Notes under the pieces: model-generated
Told to the model about the DNA's origin: nothing
The model's input: only the letters and a program-made list of their open reading frames with translations
The model's database searches: none
Part shown: in pieces, positions 21,661 through 34,308 of the stretch
Numbering within the stretch: the first letter of the stretch is position 1
Layout: every line of letters starts with the position of its first letter
From: Jaltomata sinuosa
Lineage: Eukaryota; Streptophyta; Magnoliopsida; Solanales; Solanaceae
Direction: 5' to 3'
Length of the DNA: 64,000 bases
Assembly: GCA_003996215.1 (NCBI GenBank)
Contig: QJPP01001556.1
Location: forward strand, 124,001 to 188,000
Program-made: the position numbers and the translations under genes

Positions 21661-22600
21661 TCCATTGTAATTAATTCATTCTGACATTTGTGGTCCAATG
21701 AATGTAAGGGCAAGACATGGTGCTATTTACTTCATCACTTTTATTGATGATTTTACTCGATTAGCGAATGTATATTTGATTTCTCACAAATATGAAGCAT
21801 TGAGTTGCTTCATTAAGTTTATGAACTTAGTTGAGAATCAATTGGATAAAAAGATCAAAGCTGTAAGAACCGATCGAGGTAGAAAGTATTTGCCTGATGA
21901 GTTCAAATGATTGTGTGATGAAAAAAGAATTCAAAGATAATTAACTACTTTCTACACTTCACAATAAAATTGTGTTACGGAATGACGAAATTGGACCTTG
22001 TTAGAAATGATTAGTTCAATGATGGTGCAAGCAAAATTGCCTATCACCTATTGGGGAGATGCTTTGATCACTGTTGCATTTGTGCCTAATCGTGTCCCTT
22101 CTAAATCAGTTACAATTACGTCGTATGAGTTATGGACTAAATAAAAACTCGATTTGAGTATTTTGAAGCCTTGGGGTTGTGCTGCTTTTATCCATAGTTC
22201 TTTTTCTCAATATGAAAAATTAGGTCCAATAGAAAGAAAGTATATCTTTATACGATACTCTGAACAGTCTAAGAGTTATGTGTTCATAGGTGAAAAAGGT
22301 AGTGGTGCAGTAATTGAAGTTGAGTCACGTGATGTTACATTCATAAAGAATGATTTTTCTAAGCATGGCGAGATAGGTCAAGACTTATCTCTTTATGAAA
22401 CTACGGACCAAATTGCTTCCGCTACAGACATTCAAATGGATTTGAGTGGGAGTCATTTTGATGATAATGGATCAGTTCCTATTTCCACAGATACACCATA
22501 TGAATCGAATCCTTTCGATATTGATGGTACGAGTGGGAGTAACTTACTAATTGATGAATTAATTTATCAATCTCAACCTTGATGAACAAGTCATCCATAA
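21661..22600 (+). pseudogene. Copia integrase, broken
   Basis: The first catalytic Asp region is clear (FITFIDDFTRLANVYL, near 21735). The second follows (VRTDRGRKYLPDEF near 21865), although the usual acidic residue in GGEY is changed to Lys. The third motif region around 21950-22000 is heavily mutated with stops. The C-terminal part (LKPWGCAAFIHSS, KYIFIRYSEQSKSYVFIG) is readable at 22154-22330. A TAA at 22142 and other stops break it. It cannot encode a working integrase. Confidence 0.8.
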
Positions 22601-22699
22601 ATTCCCCATCGTCAATTAAAGATCGAAGGAAAAGCATTTATAGTTACTCCAGATGACGAAGAGTTATGAAATATAAATAAGGCTCTTACATGCCCCACT

Positions 22700-24217
22700 A
22701 AAAAATAATAATTAAAAGCAATGGATGAGGAGATGGATTCAATGAAATCTAACCAAGTGTGAAAATTGGTTGATTTACCTATAGGCCGAAAAGCTATTGA
22801 AAATAAGTTGATTCTCAAAATCAAGTGTAAGACCGATGGTAGTATCGAAAGATTTAAAGCTCGCCTAGTGGCTAAGAGGTACACACAACAGGAAGAAATC
22901 GATTATGAAGAAACTTTTTCACCTATTGTACGCTTTGCTTCAGTAAGGCTAATTTTGTCAATAGTGACCATGTTGGATCTTGAATTACATCAAATGGATG
23001 TGAAAACTATATTTCTCAATGGAGAACTAGAAGAGAAAATCTATATGAAACAACCTACATGTTTTGTAAAGAAACGCGAAGAAAATAAAATATGTCGACT
23101 CCGTAGATTGATTTATGGCCTTAAACAATTTTCTAGATAATGGTATTTATATTTTAATAATGCGATCATATCTTATGAATTCGTTATGATTCATGAAGAT
23201 CATTGTGTGTACATCAAAAGATTCAAAGATAAGTTTATCATCTTATCATTGTATGTAGACGACATACTTATAGCAGCAAGTGACATCGAATATGTAAAAG
23301 AAATAAAAGAGTTGTTATCATCTACTTTTGAGATGAAAGACATGGGTGAAATATCATACATCCTTGGAGTTAGAATTTCAAGAGATCATTCGATAAGATT
23401 GTTATCTCTTTCACAAGAATTTTACATTAAGAAAGTTGTTGGACGTTTTAATATGCAAGATTGCAAACCCATAACCACTCTGATTTCTAAAAGTGAAGCT
23501 TTAAGCCAAAGGATGTGTCTCAGACTTCACAAGAGAAGGAACAAATGAAAAAGGTTCCTTATGCCAATACAGTCAGAAGTTTAATATATGCTATGATGTG
23601 AGACCCAATATCTGTTATGCGATTGGGTTAGTTAGCCAATATTAATCCGATCTAGGACAACAACATTAAAAAGCAATTAAAAGGATATTGAGGTATCTTA
23701 AAGGCACAGTTGACTATTCTTTATGCTATCAAGGAAATAATTTGCAACTCAAAGGCTACACTGATGCTGATTGGGAAGGAGATTTAAATGAGAGAAAATC
23801 AACCTCTGGATATGCATTCTTGCTTAACAATGGCGCCATATCACGAAGTAGCAAGAAACAGTCATAGATTTATCTACAATGAAAGCTAAATTTGTAGAAC
23901 CTTTATATGATGTACAAGAAGTTGTATGGCTTAAACGTTTTCTGGTTCACTTGGGTGTGTATAACAATGTTATTGAACCTGTCACAATCAATTGTGATAG
24001 TCAGGCTGCAATAGCCTACACAAAGAATTTAAAGTACCATGAAAAGATAAAATATATTGATATTAAGTATAATTTTATTAGAGACATGATTGTACAAAAG
24101 GAAGTGAATGTGAAATACATATCTACGCATCAAATGATAGCATATCCCTTAATGAAACTCATAGCATGTGATGCTTATGAAAGACATGTAAAGTCATTGG
24201 GTTTACGTAGATGCTGA
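22700..24217 (+). pseudogene. Copia reverse transcriptase and RNase H, broken
   Basis: RT begins near 22700 (FKARLVAKRYTQQEEIDYEETFSPIV is split across a readable frame at 22850-22930). The conserved HQMDVKTIFLNGELEEKIYM stretch and the catalytic YVDD (23252-23263) are present. Stops fall at 23138 and between 23549 and 23870. RNase H is recognisable from about 23755 (TDADWEGD) to 24216 (ATKHISTHQ-like end). In the family this makes element cDNA in particles. The active-site YVDD survives, but the frame does not. Confidence 0.85.
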
Positions 24218-25273
24218 TGTATTTATATTTTAATTTTTTTCAATCATGTTCATGTAAATTCGCGTTATTGAAGTTAATGTTGATTTATGCTTAATTTTTC
24301 ATCTTTGTTGGTTCATATACATATAACATTTATGTAGTGTACATAAATTTTCTTAGGATAAAAAGTATGTCGAACAGACAAAAAGATTGACCTATTCGCA
24401 CAAGCAACCACTTTTATTGTCTAAGTAATGAATATAGATGAGATAATTATAAGCTAATTACACTAAAAAATGACGATAAAAGAGAGTTGAAAGTTTATAA
24501 TGAGAATGTTGTTTGTTAGTTTGTATTTAATCGTACGTGATTAAAATGAGTTAGTCTGTTTTTAATGCCAGATGTAAGTTTTGAAGAATAAAATAACTGA
24601 GTATATTTGTGAACTCAAAGTTAGATACAAGTTGTCTGAACTATCATCTGCACAATATTTAATTTATAAAAGACATACGCTCCATGAGAAAAGGAGTCAA
24701 TATTGTAATACATGTTTCATACCATGTATGCATATAGTGATTCATAAGGGAGATACAAGTTTAGTCTCTACTTGCTATTGTGTGAAACCCTGAAAATTAT
24801 AAGTAATTTTTCATATTGTACTCTCGTGACTTTAATCAGTGTCTTGAGATTCAATTTGGTGTTTGCTATCTTAGTATGTTGCCAAGAGATCATGCTTGAT
24901 TCGGTCTGGCGGGACATCTCTAGAAAAGCATATCACGTTGAAATTAAGAGATTCATGAGATGAGGAAGATCATTGAGTATTATCATATTAATTGTGTTCA
25001 TTGACCGGTCCTTTATGTTTGTCTTTGAGACAAGAACATAATGATGAACTCAAAATTAAGATAAAGAGATAATGAGAAATATGAATGTGATAAATGATCT
25101 AGGGTACTATATACTATAATCTACTCTAAGTTTCATTGATCGAGATGCTATATATTCCTAACAGATGTATAGGATGAAACTCTCAAAGTATGCACTGGTC
25201 ACACGGTCTAGTCACAATGTATAAAAGTTACAGAATAGGAATGAGAGTTGACTCACTATGTGTGAGTGGGAGA
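24218..25273. other. Copia 3' non-coding region with polypurine tract
   Basis: About 1 kb without coding signal lies between RNase H and the 3' LTR. It ends with a purine-rich GAGTGGGAGA, the probable polypurine tract, at about 25264-25273. Confidence 0.6.
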
Positions 25274-25700
25274 TGAAGGAAATTGAATTGGGTTACCCAT
25301 GCGGGTCAACTCAAATCCATGTCTAGAGAATTATATATATAATTAAGTATTATATATATTAAAATTATTAGTAACTATTGGAAAGAGACACAACTATTAA
25401 GAAGAGTTCTGTACCTTTAGAATTATAAATAGATTCTCTTAAACAAAAACCTACTACACATTCTTTGTGAAAATAAAAGGAGAAAAACTTCATCTTCCCT
25501 CTTCTCTAAAAGATTACTGAGAGAAAGTGTTCTTGATTGAAAAATCTTCTACGAACTTCGGGAACAAACTTTTGTGTACGCGATTATAGACTGTGGCTAT
25601 TTTGGTGTAGTTCATATTTTCATTAACATGTGATTACACTATTAGACTAGTGAAACGAATTCAATGATCTTGCAAATTGTGTGTTTGAGTATATCCTTCA
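25274..25700 (+). repeat. 3' LTR of the copia element
   Basis: 427 bp, from TGAAGGAAATTG to TATCCTTCA, homologous to the 5' LTR. The short terminal inversion TGAAGGA/TCCTTCA is intact. Confidence 0.88.
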
Positions 25701-25705
25701 AAAAT

Positions 25706-26417
25706 AACTAATAATATTTAGTTTTTAGTAGTAATACTTCTTAATAAAAAAAATAAACAAGGACAACTCGATAAACACACGTTGTACTTTTTCTTATGAA
25801 CGTTTTAAAAATCTTTAAAGAAACACTTAAAAATGAGATGAAAGGAGTAAAAATTACAATCAAAGAAACCAAAAGTAAATAAATAGAGAATGGAGTAAGC
25901 TTTAACATTTAACCTTACTTTAGAGATTGATGGTTTAGGCCTTAGGACATAATGCATAATGTGTCCACTAATGAATGTTCCTCACATGATTGATGGTTCC
26001 TTTATCTTTAATTAATTAATTAGTTAATTAATGTATTGATCTGGATCGTAAATTCCACATCTTAATACCAGTAAATAATATGCATCAGTTGGTGATGTGT
26101 TAAATGGTGTTAGTTTTTTAAAAATAAATGGAGTCTTACAGATTATCGAAAGATTCGATTAAATTAGGGAGCACACACCAATTGATGATTAACATGTAAT
26201 AATTTATTTGGTCAAGTTTTTAAAAAGTCAAAAATGTTTGTTTATTGGAAGTGTTTATTTTATAAATACATCTCATGTATTGTTATTTTTCCAAGAAGTT
26301 GAATTGTTTCAAATCAAAGATGAGTTCAAAATTTTAAATTAGTGAAGGTAGAATATTACTGTGTCCACTATTCTTTTGTGACGATGTCAACTACTCATAT
26401 GTATACAGAGGTTACCT
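25706..26417. other. AT-rich sequence, nothing recognised
   Basis: No gene or repeat boundary is seen apart from a short AATTAATTAATTAG run near 26010. Confidence 0.5.
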
Positions 26418-26425
26418 ATGTGAAG

Positions 26426-27133
26426 TAGGGGTGTGCATCGGTCGGTTCGGTTCGATTTTGTATATTATCGGTTTGGTTTATCGGTTATCGGTTTGTAAAC
26501 ATGCAAAACCGATAACCAAACCAATAATATATTCGTTATCGGTTTTCGGTTAATCGGTTTTTGGTCCTTAACGGTTCGGTTATCGGTTTAACCGATAAGA
26601 AAATGCTCCTATAATATTTTTGATTTCTCTGATTTTCTTCTTCATATATAGACTACTTTCATGCATAAACATCTATACAAATTACAAGCATAAGCAAATT
26701 CAAATACGTTATTACTAAAATAAACTTATTTTCTTTCTTATTAAGTAGAAAACTTGAATACAGTAGCAACGGTAGCAATTTCTCAAAAAGAAAAGCAACA
26801 CTGATAGGTAGAATGCTATCAAACCAATGACTTTAGAAAGAAAACAACAACACTAAGACAACAACTATAAAATGCAAAAAATAATAGGGTATATATTTAA
26901 AATCTAAAGCCACTATTATACAATTATGAATAAAAATATAATCTAAATATAATCTTATTGGGTTATCGGTTTAACCATTAACTAAAATCTTAAAACCGAT
27001 ACCGAACCGATAGCCCAATAATTTTTTTTACAAAACCGTTTAAAAATCGTTAACCCAATAACCCAATACCAATAAATCAATAATATTTTTATCGGTTCGG
27101 TTTATCGGTTAAACCAGTTTTTGCACACCCCTA
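26426..27133. mobile_element. Non-autonomous hAT-type element 1 (708 bp)
   Basis: Terminal inverted repeats are perfect over 12 bases: TAGGGGTGTGCA at the left and TGCACACCCCTA at the right. A perfect 8-bp target duplication ATGTGAAG lies at 26418-26425 and 27134-27141, the length typical of hAT transposases. Both subterminal regions are dense in (A/T)TCGGTT motifs in opposite orientations. The interior has no coding capacity. Confidence 0.9.
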
Positions 27134-27237
27134 ATGTGAAGTTCGTTTTACTAATTTTCTTGGTAGATTGAAAGCCTGTTTATCTCTTAAAATTTTGATA
27201 TCTCAAACCAGAAATTCACAAAAGGAAAAAAGACATT

Positions 27238-27752
27238 AACCTAAATAGTCGTTCATATAAGTTTTAAATTTAAAATAGTCATATTTTATTTTGATAATTT
27301 CATTATAAACAATTTCAATATATTGTTTACTTTTATTAGTCAGTTTATATAGCTTGAGTAATGTAGGATTTTGATTCTAATCACGTATTTGTAGGGGTAA
27401 GGATATATACAAATCTTATTTATATTTATATCTCTTTAAACAAGGTAAATTAAATAATTATATATAGGCCTATATTTGGTGTACAATTAATGTACAAGGT
27501 ATATATATAGATTATACATAAATTATGTAGTGATTATTCATCAATTATACACTATATATTTATGTATAATTTTTACAAGTAACATAGATATGTCGGCGGC
27601 TATTTGTGTTTTTCTCCATTTTTGAATTACTCAAACTATGTAGAGTGATTAATAAAAGTAATCAAGACGTGAAAGTTAATTATAATGAGATTATCAAAAT
27701 AAAATATGACTATTTTGAGTTTAAAACTTATAAAGGCGGCTATATGAATTAA
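27238..27752. repeat. Foldback/MITE-like element with about 70-90 bp inverted ends
   Basis: The left arm (about 27238-27310) and right arm (about 27660-27752) are inverted copies sharing TATAAGTTTTAAA and AATAGTCATATTTTATTTTG-like segments. The boundaries and target duplication could not be fixed. Confidence 0.6.
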
Positions 27753-28062
27753 TTTTTCAAAAGAAAAAGTGATATTGCTAAAAAACAAAAGTGGTGTTGG
27801 GTTTTTTTCCCCAAGATTGTGGAGTAAATCTTTGGACTACACTAAAGCATTGCAAACAGAGCCCAAATCAAGGTTTTAGTTTGATCCCATAAGAATTTCA
27901 ATTAAGGACAATTTTAAATATGTACAATACAATAATTAGTTTATAAAAAATATAGCCAAGTTTTCATTACAAAAAAATATAGCTCAAAAATGAACTAGCC
28001 ACAAAAAAAATATATAAAAAAATAGCCGTATTTATATGTAATGTATATGTAATATATTGATG

Positions 28063-28270
28063 GTGTATAAAAGTTATGTAATGTATCAAAATTATATAAA
28101 TAGTATATAAATGTGTATTGATATTGTATAAAAGTTATGCAATGTATCAAAATTATATAAATAATATATAAATGTGTATTAATATTGTATATATAGTGCA
28201 CAAATGTGTATCGATATTATATAAATAGTTATAAATATGTATCGATATTATATAAATAGTGTATACACAT
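28063..28270 (+). repeat. AT-rich tandem repeat, unit about 60 bp
   Basis: Roughly three imperfect units contain GTATAAAAGTTATG, ATTATATAAATA and ATAAATGTGTAT in the same order. Confidence 0.7.
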
Positions 28271-28612
28271 GTATCAATTTTTTTTTCCCGATCATTGAAT
28301 CTCTAAATGGAAGCATAATAAACAACAAAGCTTAACTAATTATGGATCTTGGACAACACATAGGTTAAAAATGAAATCAAAGCATGAGATGTCCTCTGTT
28401 TAAACAAATTGCCTTAAGAATCATTAGCTTGTAGTTCTATCTCTGTTTACTTAGTACTAAATGAACAATAACTACTGATTTAAGTAAAACTTTATCACAC
28501 CGAGTATAAAAATGAAGTAGGCAGCTTAACGTTTATAGAAATCAAAACCATCAATACAACCTCTCCAAACAAGTTCTTTCAATTCTGACCAACTCAAAAT
28601 TTCCTCTAAACA

Positions 28613-28654
28613 GAGGAGGAGGAGGAGGAGGAGGAGGAGGAGGAGGAGGAGGAG
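28613..28654 (+). repeat. (GAG)14 microsatellite
   Basis: Fourteen uninterrupted GAG/GGA triplets in a non-coding context. Confidence 0.95.
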
Positions 28655-29259
28655 AACAAAGACGGCTATTTTTTGGTAAATAAATTGCTTCAGGGGCTGT
28701 TTTGCTTAATTATTCCTTCCAATTAAGAACAATTAATTACAAAGATTTCCGGGAAAAAAAAAACTGAATAAGGATAATGAAGTTCTGAAAATGAGAAATG
28801 AAAGATCTACAACATATGTATATGTATATCATACAGAATAGAGTTAATGATAAAAAAAATACTTAATTATTACTATTATTTTTTGGCTAATTTCATGTAT
28901 TAATTGTCCATTATTCCTTTTTTCTATTTGAACTATCACTCTCTTTATATTATAACACATCCCGATGCTAAAATGTAGTGTGTCTAGTGCACACCCTATA
29001 TTAGTTTTTTAAAAAAGTGTCAAGTGGCTAATTTTGTTCATCTAATCTGATTAGGACGTTTATTAGTAATTTTAATTAAATGAATAAAAGTTAAGGCCAG
29101 GAGGTTAAAAATTAAAATTAGGATTATAATAAAATGGAAAAAATACCTAACCTATCAAACATCCATGTCTAATTATACCAACAGTTTAATTCAGTTATAA
29201 TTCGTAAAAGAGGGTTTAAAACTATTGATATTTATATTTGTATGCCTTTCTCTCAACCA

Positions 29260-29475
29260 TCACTCAACTGTATTTGTATGCATGTATTTCTATTTTTATG
29301 TCAAAATTTTACAAAATATACAAAACGAATTTATATATGCCGAGAATTACAAATTTGTATTTGTATGCCGAGATTACTTTAATAGATTTGTATTTGTATA
29401 CCGAGATTTTACGAAATTATATTTGTATGCTGAGATTACTCGATTTGTATTTGTTTACGAGATTATCCAATTGGT
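29260..29475 (+). repeat. Imperfect minisatellite, ATTTGTATTTGTATGCCGAGATT-like
   Basis: Four or five degenerate units share TTTGTATTTGTAT followed by GCCGAGATT. The overlapping open frames of about 84 residues in two phases come from this repeat and are not genes. Confidence 0.65.
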
Positions 29476-30000
29476 ATAGAAAGTATTGATACAGATTGTA
29501 ATTAAGTAAAGTGTTGCTATAAATGCCTCATTAAGTTCTTATTAATTGTTGTTTTTGAAAGTTACCCTTATAAAAAAGAGATTAAATGGGTAAAAGTGCT
29601 CTTGATTTTCCCATTAACCTTCAATTTCAGCGTGAACTATCTTTTAGCTTTTAATTTAGGTAAAAAAATCGAGGCTTCTATAAAATCCTAGGAGTGTTTA
29701 AAATTTTAGGGCTCATTGTGTGATTGTATAAAATTCTAGGGTTTTCAGAGAAATGAGAAAGGAAAAATGGGATGAAATCTGAGAAATGAAGAAGAAGAAA
29801 GGGGAAGAAAATATGAGAAATGAAAGAAGACGAAAATCTGAAAAGTGATGAAAAAGTGAAGAAGACAAGGATTTAAAGAAAAACGAAAAAGAGTCCTTTT
29901 TAAAAATAATAATAATAAATTATTCAGCTTAATTAGTTGTTATAGATGTCATGTTGACCGATATATTTATGGGGATCTTAAGCTCTTGCACGCTTATTAT

Positions 30001-30106
30001 CGAGTGATTTCAAATATTTGACTAACTTAGCAAATAATTGTATTTTAATATATCGAGTGATTTTAAATATTTGACTAACTTAGCAAATAATTGTATTTTA
30101 ATATAA
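30001..30106 (+). repeat. Tandem duplication of 53 bp
   Basis: Two nearly identical copies start at 30001 and 30054 (CGAGTGATTT(C/T)AAATATTTG and on). One difference is visible, so the duplication is recent. Confidence 0.85.
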
Positions 30107-31699
30107 GGGTGTAATAACTTAAATAAGAAATGAGAACAATGGATAATTGAAGTATAAAATTTATGTAAAAAATAATAATTTAAATATATTTTTGATCATT
30201 AATTCTATAGAATATGTATATATTATTATATGACACGTGAATAACTAATCACCTAACTATTATAATTTTTTGTTTGTAAAACATCGATTATATGAATCTT
30301 GAAATTTTAGGCACGATCATATCTTTTTCTATTTTATTTTTTTTGGGGACTTTTCTTTCTTCTTATATATCGTATATTGAATAACAAGTTGAAGACTTGA
30401 ATAATGGTGTAAAAAAATTAAAATTACACAATCAACGCATCTAACTTTATCCAATTTATATGTACAATATTCTCTTTTTAAGATTGAAGAAAGTCTTATG
30501 GGATACAAAGAATATAATGGATCACAACAAACTTAAAAAAGAAACAATTATCTCAAAACTAAGCTAAATGCACGTTCATACAAATTACAAAACATTTTAT
30601 AACTCTTTTATCAAAATGAGCTAGCTTAGGCAACTTTGCACTCTCTTTTAATTAATTAATTAATTAGATTTAGAACAAACGAACAAGTTGTCACAACTAG
30701 TGATATCCTCTACACTACCAATATTTGATTCGTACAAGATGGGAATTAATCCAAAGCCTATAGTAGTTGTTGCAACAACAAAGCTAAATGTGGTGTTGTT
30801 GCAACAACATTGAATAAGCATCAATGAAGGGTGGTAGAGAGCTAATAATTGATTATGGAATTTGAAAATATAGACTTTACCACCAACTTACATGCAGTGC
30901 CCGATAATTAAGGTCAATAAACTAAAATTCCTTAGAACCAGCAAAAACTTGTATTATATTTTGAAATATAATGTTTATGGAAGCTAAAATAATGGATTTT
31001 TATGTAAACAAGTAAAAAAAGGTAGAGCATGTATATAACGTTTAAGAATTGTCATTATTTTTTTTATTTTTTTTTTGTAATGCTTTCAACAGTACGTAGC
31101 TACTTAATCTTATTAGAGCTAGGATACAAGCTTATAAAATATACTAATCATTTTCTCTTGTACTCTTTATTTTCATAAATGGTTTATTTTTTTAAAGAGA
31201 GAATACATCGACAATCCCTTTAACTTGTTAGTAAATTTCATGATTTAGATAGTCGAACTACGATATGTTCTTATTGAGCACCTAAAATATCATAAAGCGT
31301 TCTTATTAGACATTTTTGACTCAATGTTCTCAAGCGTTATTACAAAGATAAATTAACCACTTAAATTATGTCACCTCCTTTCATTACACATATTAACCTC
31401 TTGATCAATAAGTTGTAAGATCTCATGCATGTTCCAATTGATGCTTATAATGTGTATAATTAAAGGCTCAACGGAGACATATTTTATGTGATTAGCTTAT
31501 CGATCTATATAATGGACAATTATGAACAAGCACATAATCTTTTCTAAAAATATGAGCCAAAAGTGTCTAATCTGTGCACTTTATGATCACGTGTTCAATG
31601 CAATTATCAATAGAAATATAACATAATTCGAATATCTAAATGAAATTTACTGGCAAGTTTAAGAGTTGTGATTGTATTCAGTTTTTTCTATAGCTGCTA

Positions 31700-31792
31700 T
31701 TTGTGTCTAAGATCCACATAAATCCTGACTCGTAAAATGGGTGAATCTGAGAGCAAACAACAAGGAAATTTTGTGTGGATCTTAGACACAAA
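31700..31792. other. Perfect 19-bp stem hairpin, 55-base loop
   Basis: Left arm TTTGTGTCTAAGATCCACA at 31700-31718 is the exact inverse of 31774-31792. The size resembles a small-RNA precursor, but no other evidence supports that. TTTGTGTCTAAG occurs again in direct orientation near 31807. Confidence 0.6.
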
Positions 31793-32647
31793 TTACAATA
31801 GGAAAATTTGTGTCTAAGCTTCTCAGTGTTTCAATAAGAATATATTTTCTATTATGCGTTTCCAATGAGCCGATTCCATAAAAAATGCGTGAAAAATTCA
31901 TATTTTATAACACAAGTTTCTCACTGCTTCACGGTGGAAAACATCACTGTTTCTGGTGGTGAGATTTTTAAAAACTATGTTATGTTATTTTGAAATGAAA
32001 ATCTGTAGCTTGTAGTACTAGCTAGTTTTGATATTGTTCTATAGTTATACATTTCTTTTCTCTCCAAAAATAAATAAATTTATATTTGAATCAAGTCCAG
32101 TAATTGGCTATATTGACTCTAAACAAAGGCAGAAATAAGAGATCATTAAAATTATGGAACAAAGTGTGTACGCACTTCACTAATTTAAATGAGGAGAAAT
32201 GAAGTTGATATTTTCTTTCTCCGTTTCCCTAGAAATTTTTTATCAAGATTTTAAATCTCATATCTTAATTAAGGAACAATCTCAAAGTTTGAACAATTAT
32301 TTACATTAACGGTGTATAATAGGAAATGCAATAATTTTTTTTGGTGATGAGGATATATGCGGGGACCGTTGCAAATAAATTGATGGCAGTTGATGGGTCC
32401 AAAAAGAAGCAGAAAATAGGTATTAACATGAATGGAATATAAGTGGCAATAGACTAAGCCACGAACATCTACTTATAATCAAAACTTCATATTTCAAACT
32501 ACAAAAAGCAAAAAAAAAAATAAAAAAAAATAGACAATTCATCTGCTCTTATCTATTAAAAGATGAGATGAGATTTGATGACTTGTTTGGATTTCATGTG
32601 CTATTTTGGCCCTTCACTTAGATACCTATGGATAACAAACACTCTTC

Positions 32648-32655
32648 TTATATAG
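32648..32655 (+). promoter_or_regulatory. TATA box candidate for the TIGR01589 gene
   Basis: TTATATAG lies about 160 bases upstream of the start codon at 32813, in a C/T-rich region typical of plant core promoters. Position and motif only. Confidence 0.4.
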
Positions 32656-32812
32656 TCCCCTCTAAATATCTTTCTCCCTTATGCACTTTTTCCCATTTGT
32701 TTGCAACATTCATTCATTCTCATCCTTTTATTATTATTTTCTCTCTCCATTTTCCTCTTCTTCTCTTGACTAAAATTAAATATTCAATTTTGTTTTGTCC
32801 ATTTCCTTCAAA

Positions 32813-34084
32813 ATGTATCAAAACCAGGAGTACCCTTTTCCTTGTTTGTGTTGCCACCCTCATACTTACATTAGAATGGTATATACTATATATACTCTCT
32901 TTTAGTTTTTTTTTTCTCGACCATCCAGAATTTCAGTTTGATAGGTTTAACTTTTAAGACTTTTAGTATCAACGATTTATTTCGTCCGGGTACTACTTTT
33001 TTTTTTAATGATTAACAATAGTTAGCATGATATCTAATCTTAGCTATTTTAATAATAATGTTTACATTATTGCAGGTACAAAATATGATAGAGAGGTGTT
33101 TGGTGCTTGGGTTGGATAGAGATGAATGCATTAAGACATTAGCTATACATGCCAGAATCCCCCCACTCGTAACACTAACAGGTCATTAATTCATTAATTA
33201 ATCTTCCATCTTCCTCATGCAAATATATAAACGTGCTTAATTAGCTCTTCTTTTGAGTGACTATTTTTTTCTTTCTTATCAGATCAAAACTTTGGTTATA
33301 AAATATATAGTATATATAATAATTCTCTATAGAAGGTAAATTAGTAGTACGGTTTCCATTAGGGACAAATAACTATTGCAAAGTGACACAAATGTATCAT
33401 ATAGATCATCATCATCATCAAGGAAGTTTTACTTGATTCTTAAGAAGAGAACAATATAGTACTCCTTCCGTTCTAATTTATGTGGCATCATTTGACTAGG
33501 TATGAGAGTTTAAGAAAGAAAGTATAACTCTTGAAATTTGTGGTCTAAAACAAGCATTAGACATTTGTGTGACTATAAATCATTTCATTAAGGGTAAAAG
33601 AGAAATTTTAAAGTTAGGTTATTTCTAATTATAGAAAAGAAACATTCTTCTTGGGATGAACTGAAAAGGAAAATGTGTCACATAAATTCGGACAAACGGA
33701 GTAATATATATTTCATATTTCTTTCGCCTTCTTTTTCTGTTTTTTGTTTTCTCTTGGATTTTGATCGTAGACCATATATATATGCTTGATGGTTGCAGTG
33801 TGGAGAGAGCTTATGAAGGAGAACAAGGACTTCTTTCAAGCTTATTTCACCAATATATCTTCACCAGTACGTACCCTCAAGTAATTATGAGCTAATTGTC
33901 TATTTCTAAGATATATTTTTATATTGACTAAGCGATATGAAATACTTAACTATATATATAGTGGTATTAATTATGTTTACATTTTTTATAGGCTTTCAAA
34001 GAGATCAACCAAGATTTGGAATTTGGAAACCATATTGGCAGTGAACGTACTTCAAAGGGGCGGATTGAAGAACAAGATTTCTAG
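32813..34084 (+). CDS. Small plant-specific TIGR01589-family protein (110 aa, 4 exons)
   Basis: Exons: 32813-32878, 33076-33181, 33799-33866, 33992-34084. All introns are GT-AG and phases match (0, 1, 0). The protein is 110 residues. Residues 20-80 (YIRMVQNMIERCLVLG, DRDECIKTLAIHARIPP, VWRELMKENKDFFQAYF) match the uncharacterised plant-specific domain TIGR01589, whose function is unknown. The N-terminus has a short Cys/His-rich stretch (PCLCCHPHTYIRM) seen just before this domain in relatives. The C-terminal 30 residues are polar. There is no signal peptide or membrane segment. Intron 2 contains a Stowaway-like MITE. I chose the ATG at 32813 because it alone splices in phase to exon 2. The gene looks intact; expression is not shown by sequence. 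Confidence 0.8.
33462..33701. mobile_element. Stowaway-like MITE in intron 2 of the TIGR01589 gene
   Basis: 240 bp with inverted ends CTCCTTCCGTTCTAATTTAT and its near-complement at the right (ATAAATTCGGACAAACGGAG). TA flanks lie at 33460-33461 and 33702-33703, as for Tc1/mariner-type MITEs. Confidence 0.85.
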
Positions 34085-34308
34085 CTAGGCCAAGCGGCTA
34101 GGGGCGGAGTCAGAATGTTTAATTAATTATGGATTTTGAACCATGTAGAAGTATATATTTTTCGTTTACTAGATTCTGAATATATAAAATATACATATCA
34201 AGCAAATCTTTTAATATAAAATTTGAGTGAAAGTTATTGAGTTAAGCCGAACTTGTAACTAAAATGGTGGCTCCACTACCGAGGACAATCAACTTTTTTA
34301 ATTAATAT

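Larger units (their letters stand above)
18357..25700 (+). mobile_element. Ty1/copia LTR retrotransposon, decayed
   Basis: A 7.3-kb element with two clearly homologous LTRs encloses gag, protease, integrase, RT and RNase H fragments in copia order (integrase before RT). A possible target duplication AAAAT lies at 18352-18356 and 25701-25705; it is low-complexity, so weaker than the gypsy one. The 3' LTR has terminal inverted TGAAGGA...TCCTTCA, while the 5' LTR start has decayed to TAATAAAATTGG. The coding region has many stops and frameshifts and a MITE in gag. It is non-autonomous now. Confidence 0.88.
27753..32640. other. AT-rich intergenic region with scattered small repeats
   Basis: No gene is supported across about 4.9 kb. 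It contains the tandem repeats, GGA microsatellite, palindromes and hairpin listed separately, plus poly-A/T runs. Short reading frames here are low-complexity Ile/Tyr/Phe-rich and not coding. Confidence 0.6.

Noticed and set aside
28613..28654. Possible coding Glu/Gly repeat
   Set aside because: A pure GAG microsatellite with stops nearby in all frames.
32628..32957. 109-codon frame starting MDNKHSSY
   Set aside because: It overlaps exon 1 of the TIGR01589 gene in another frame and cannot splice in phase; the ATG at 32813 gives the full family protein.
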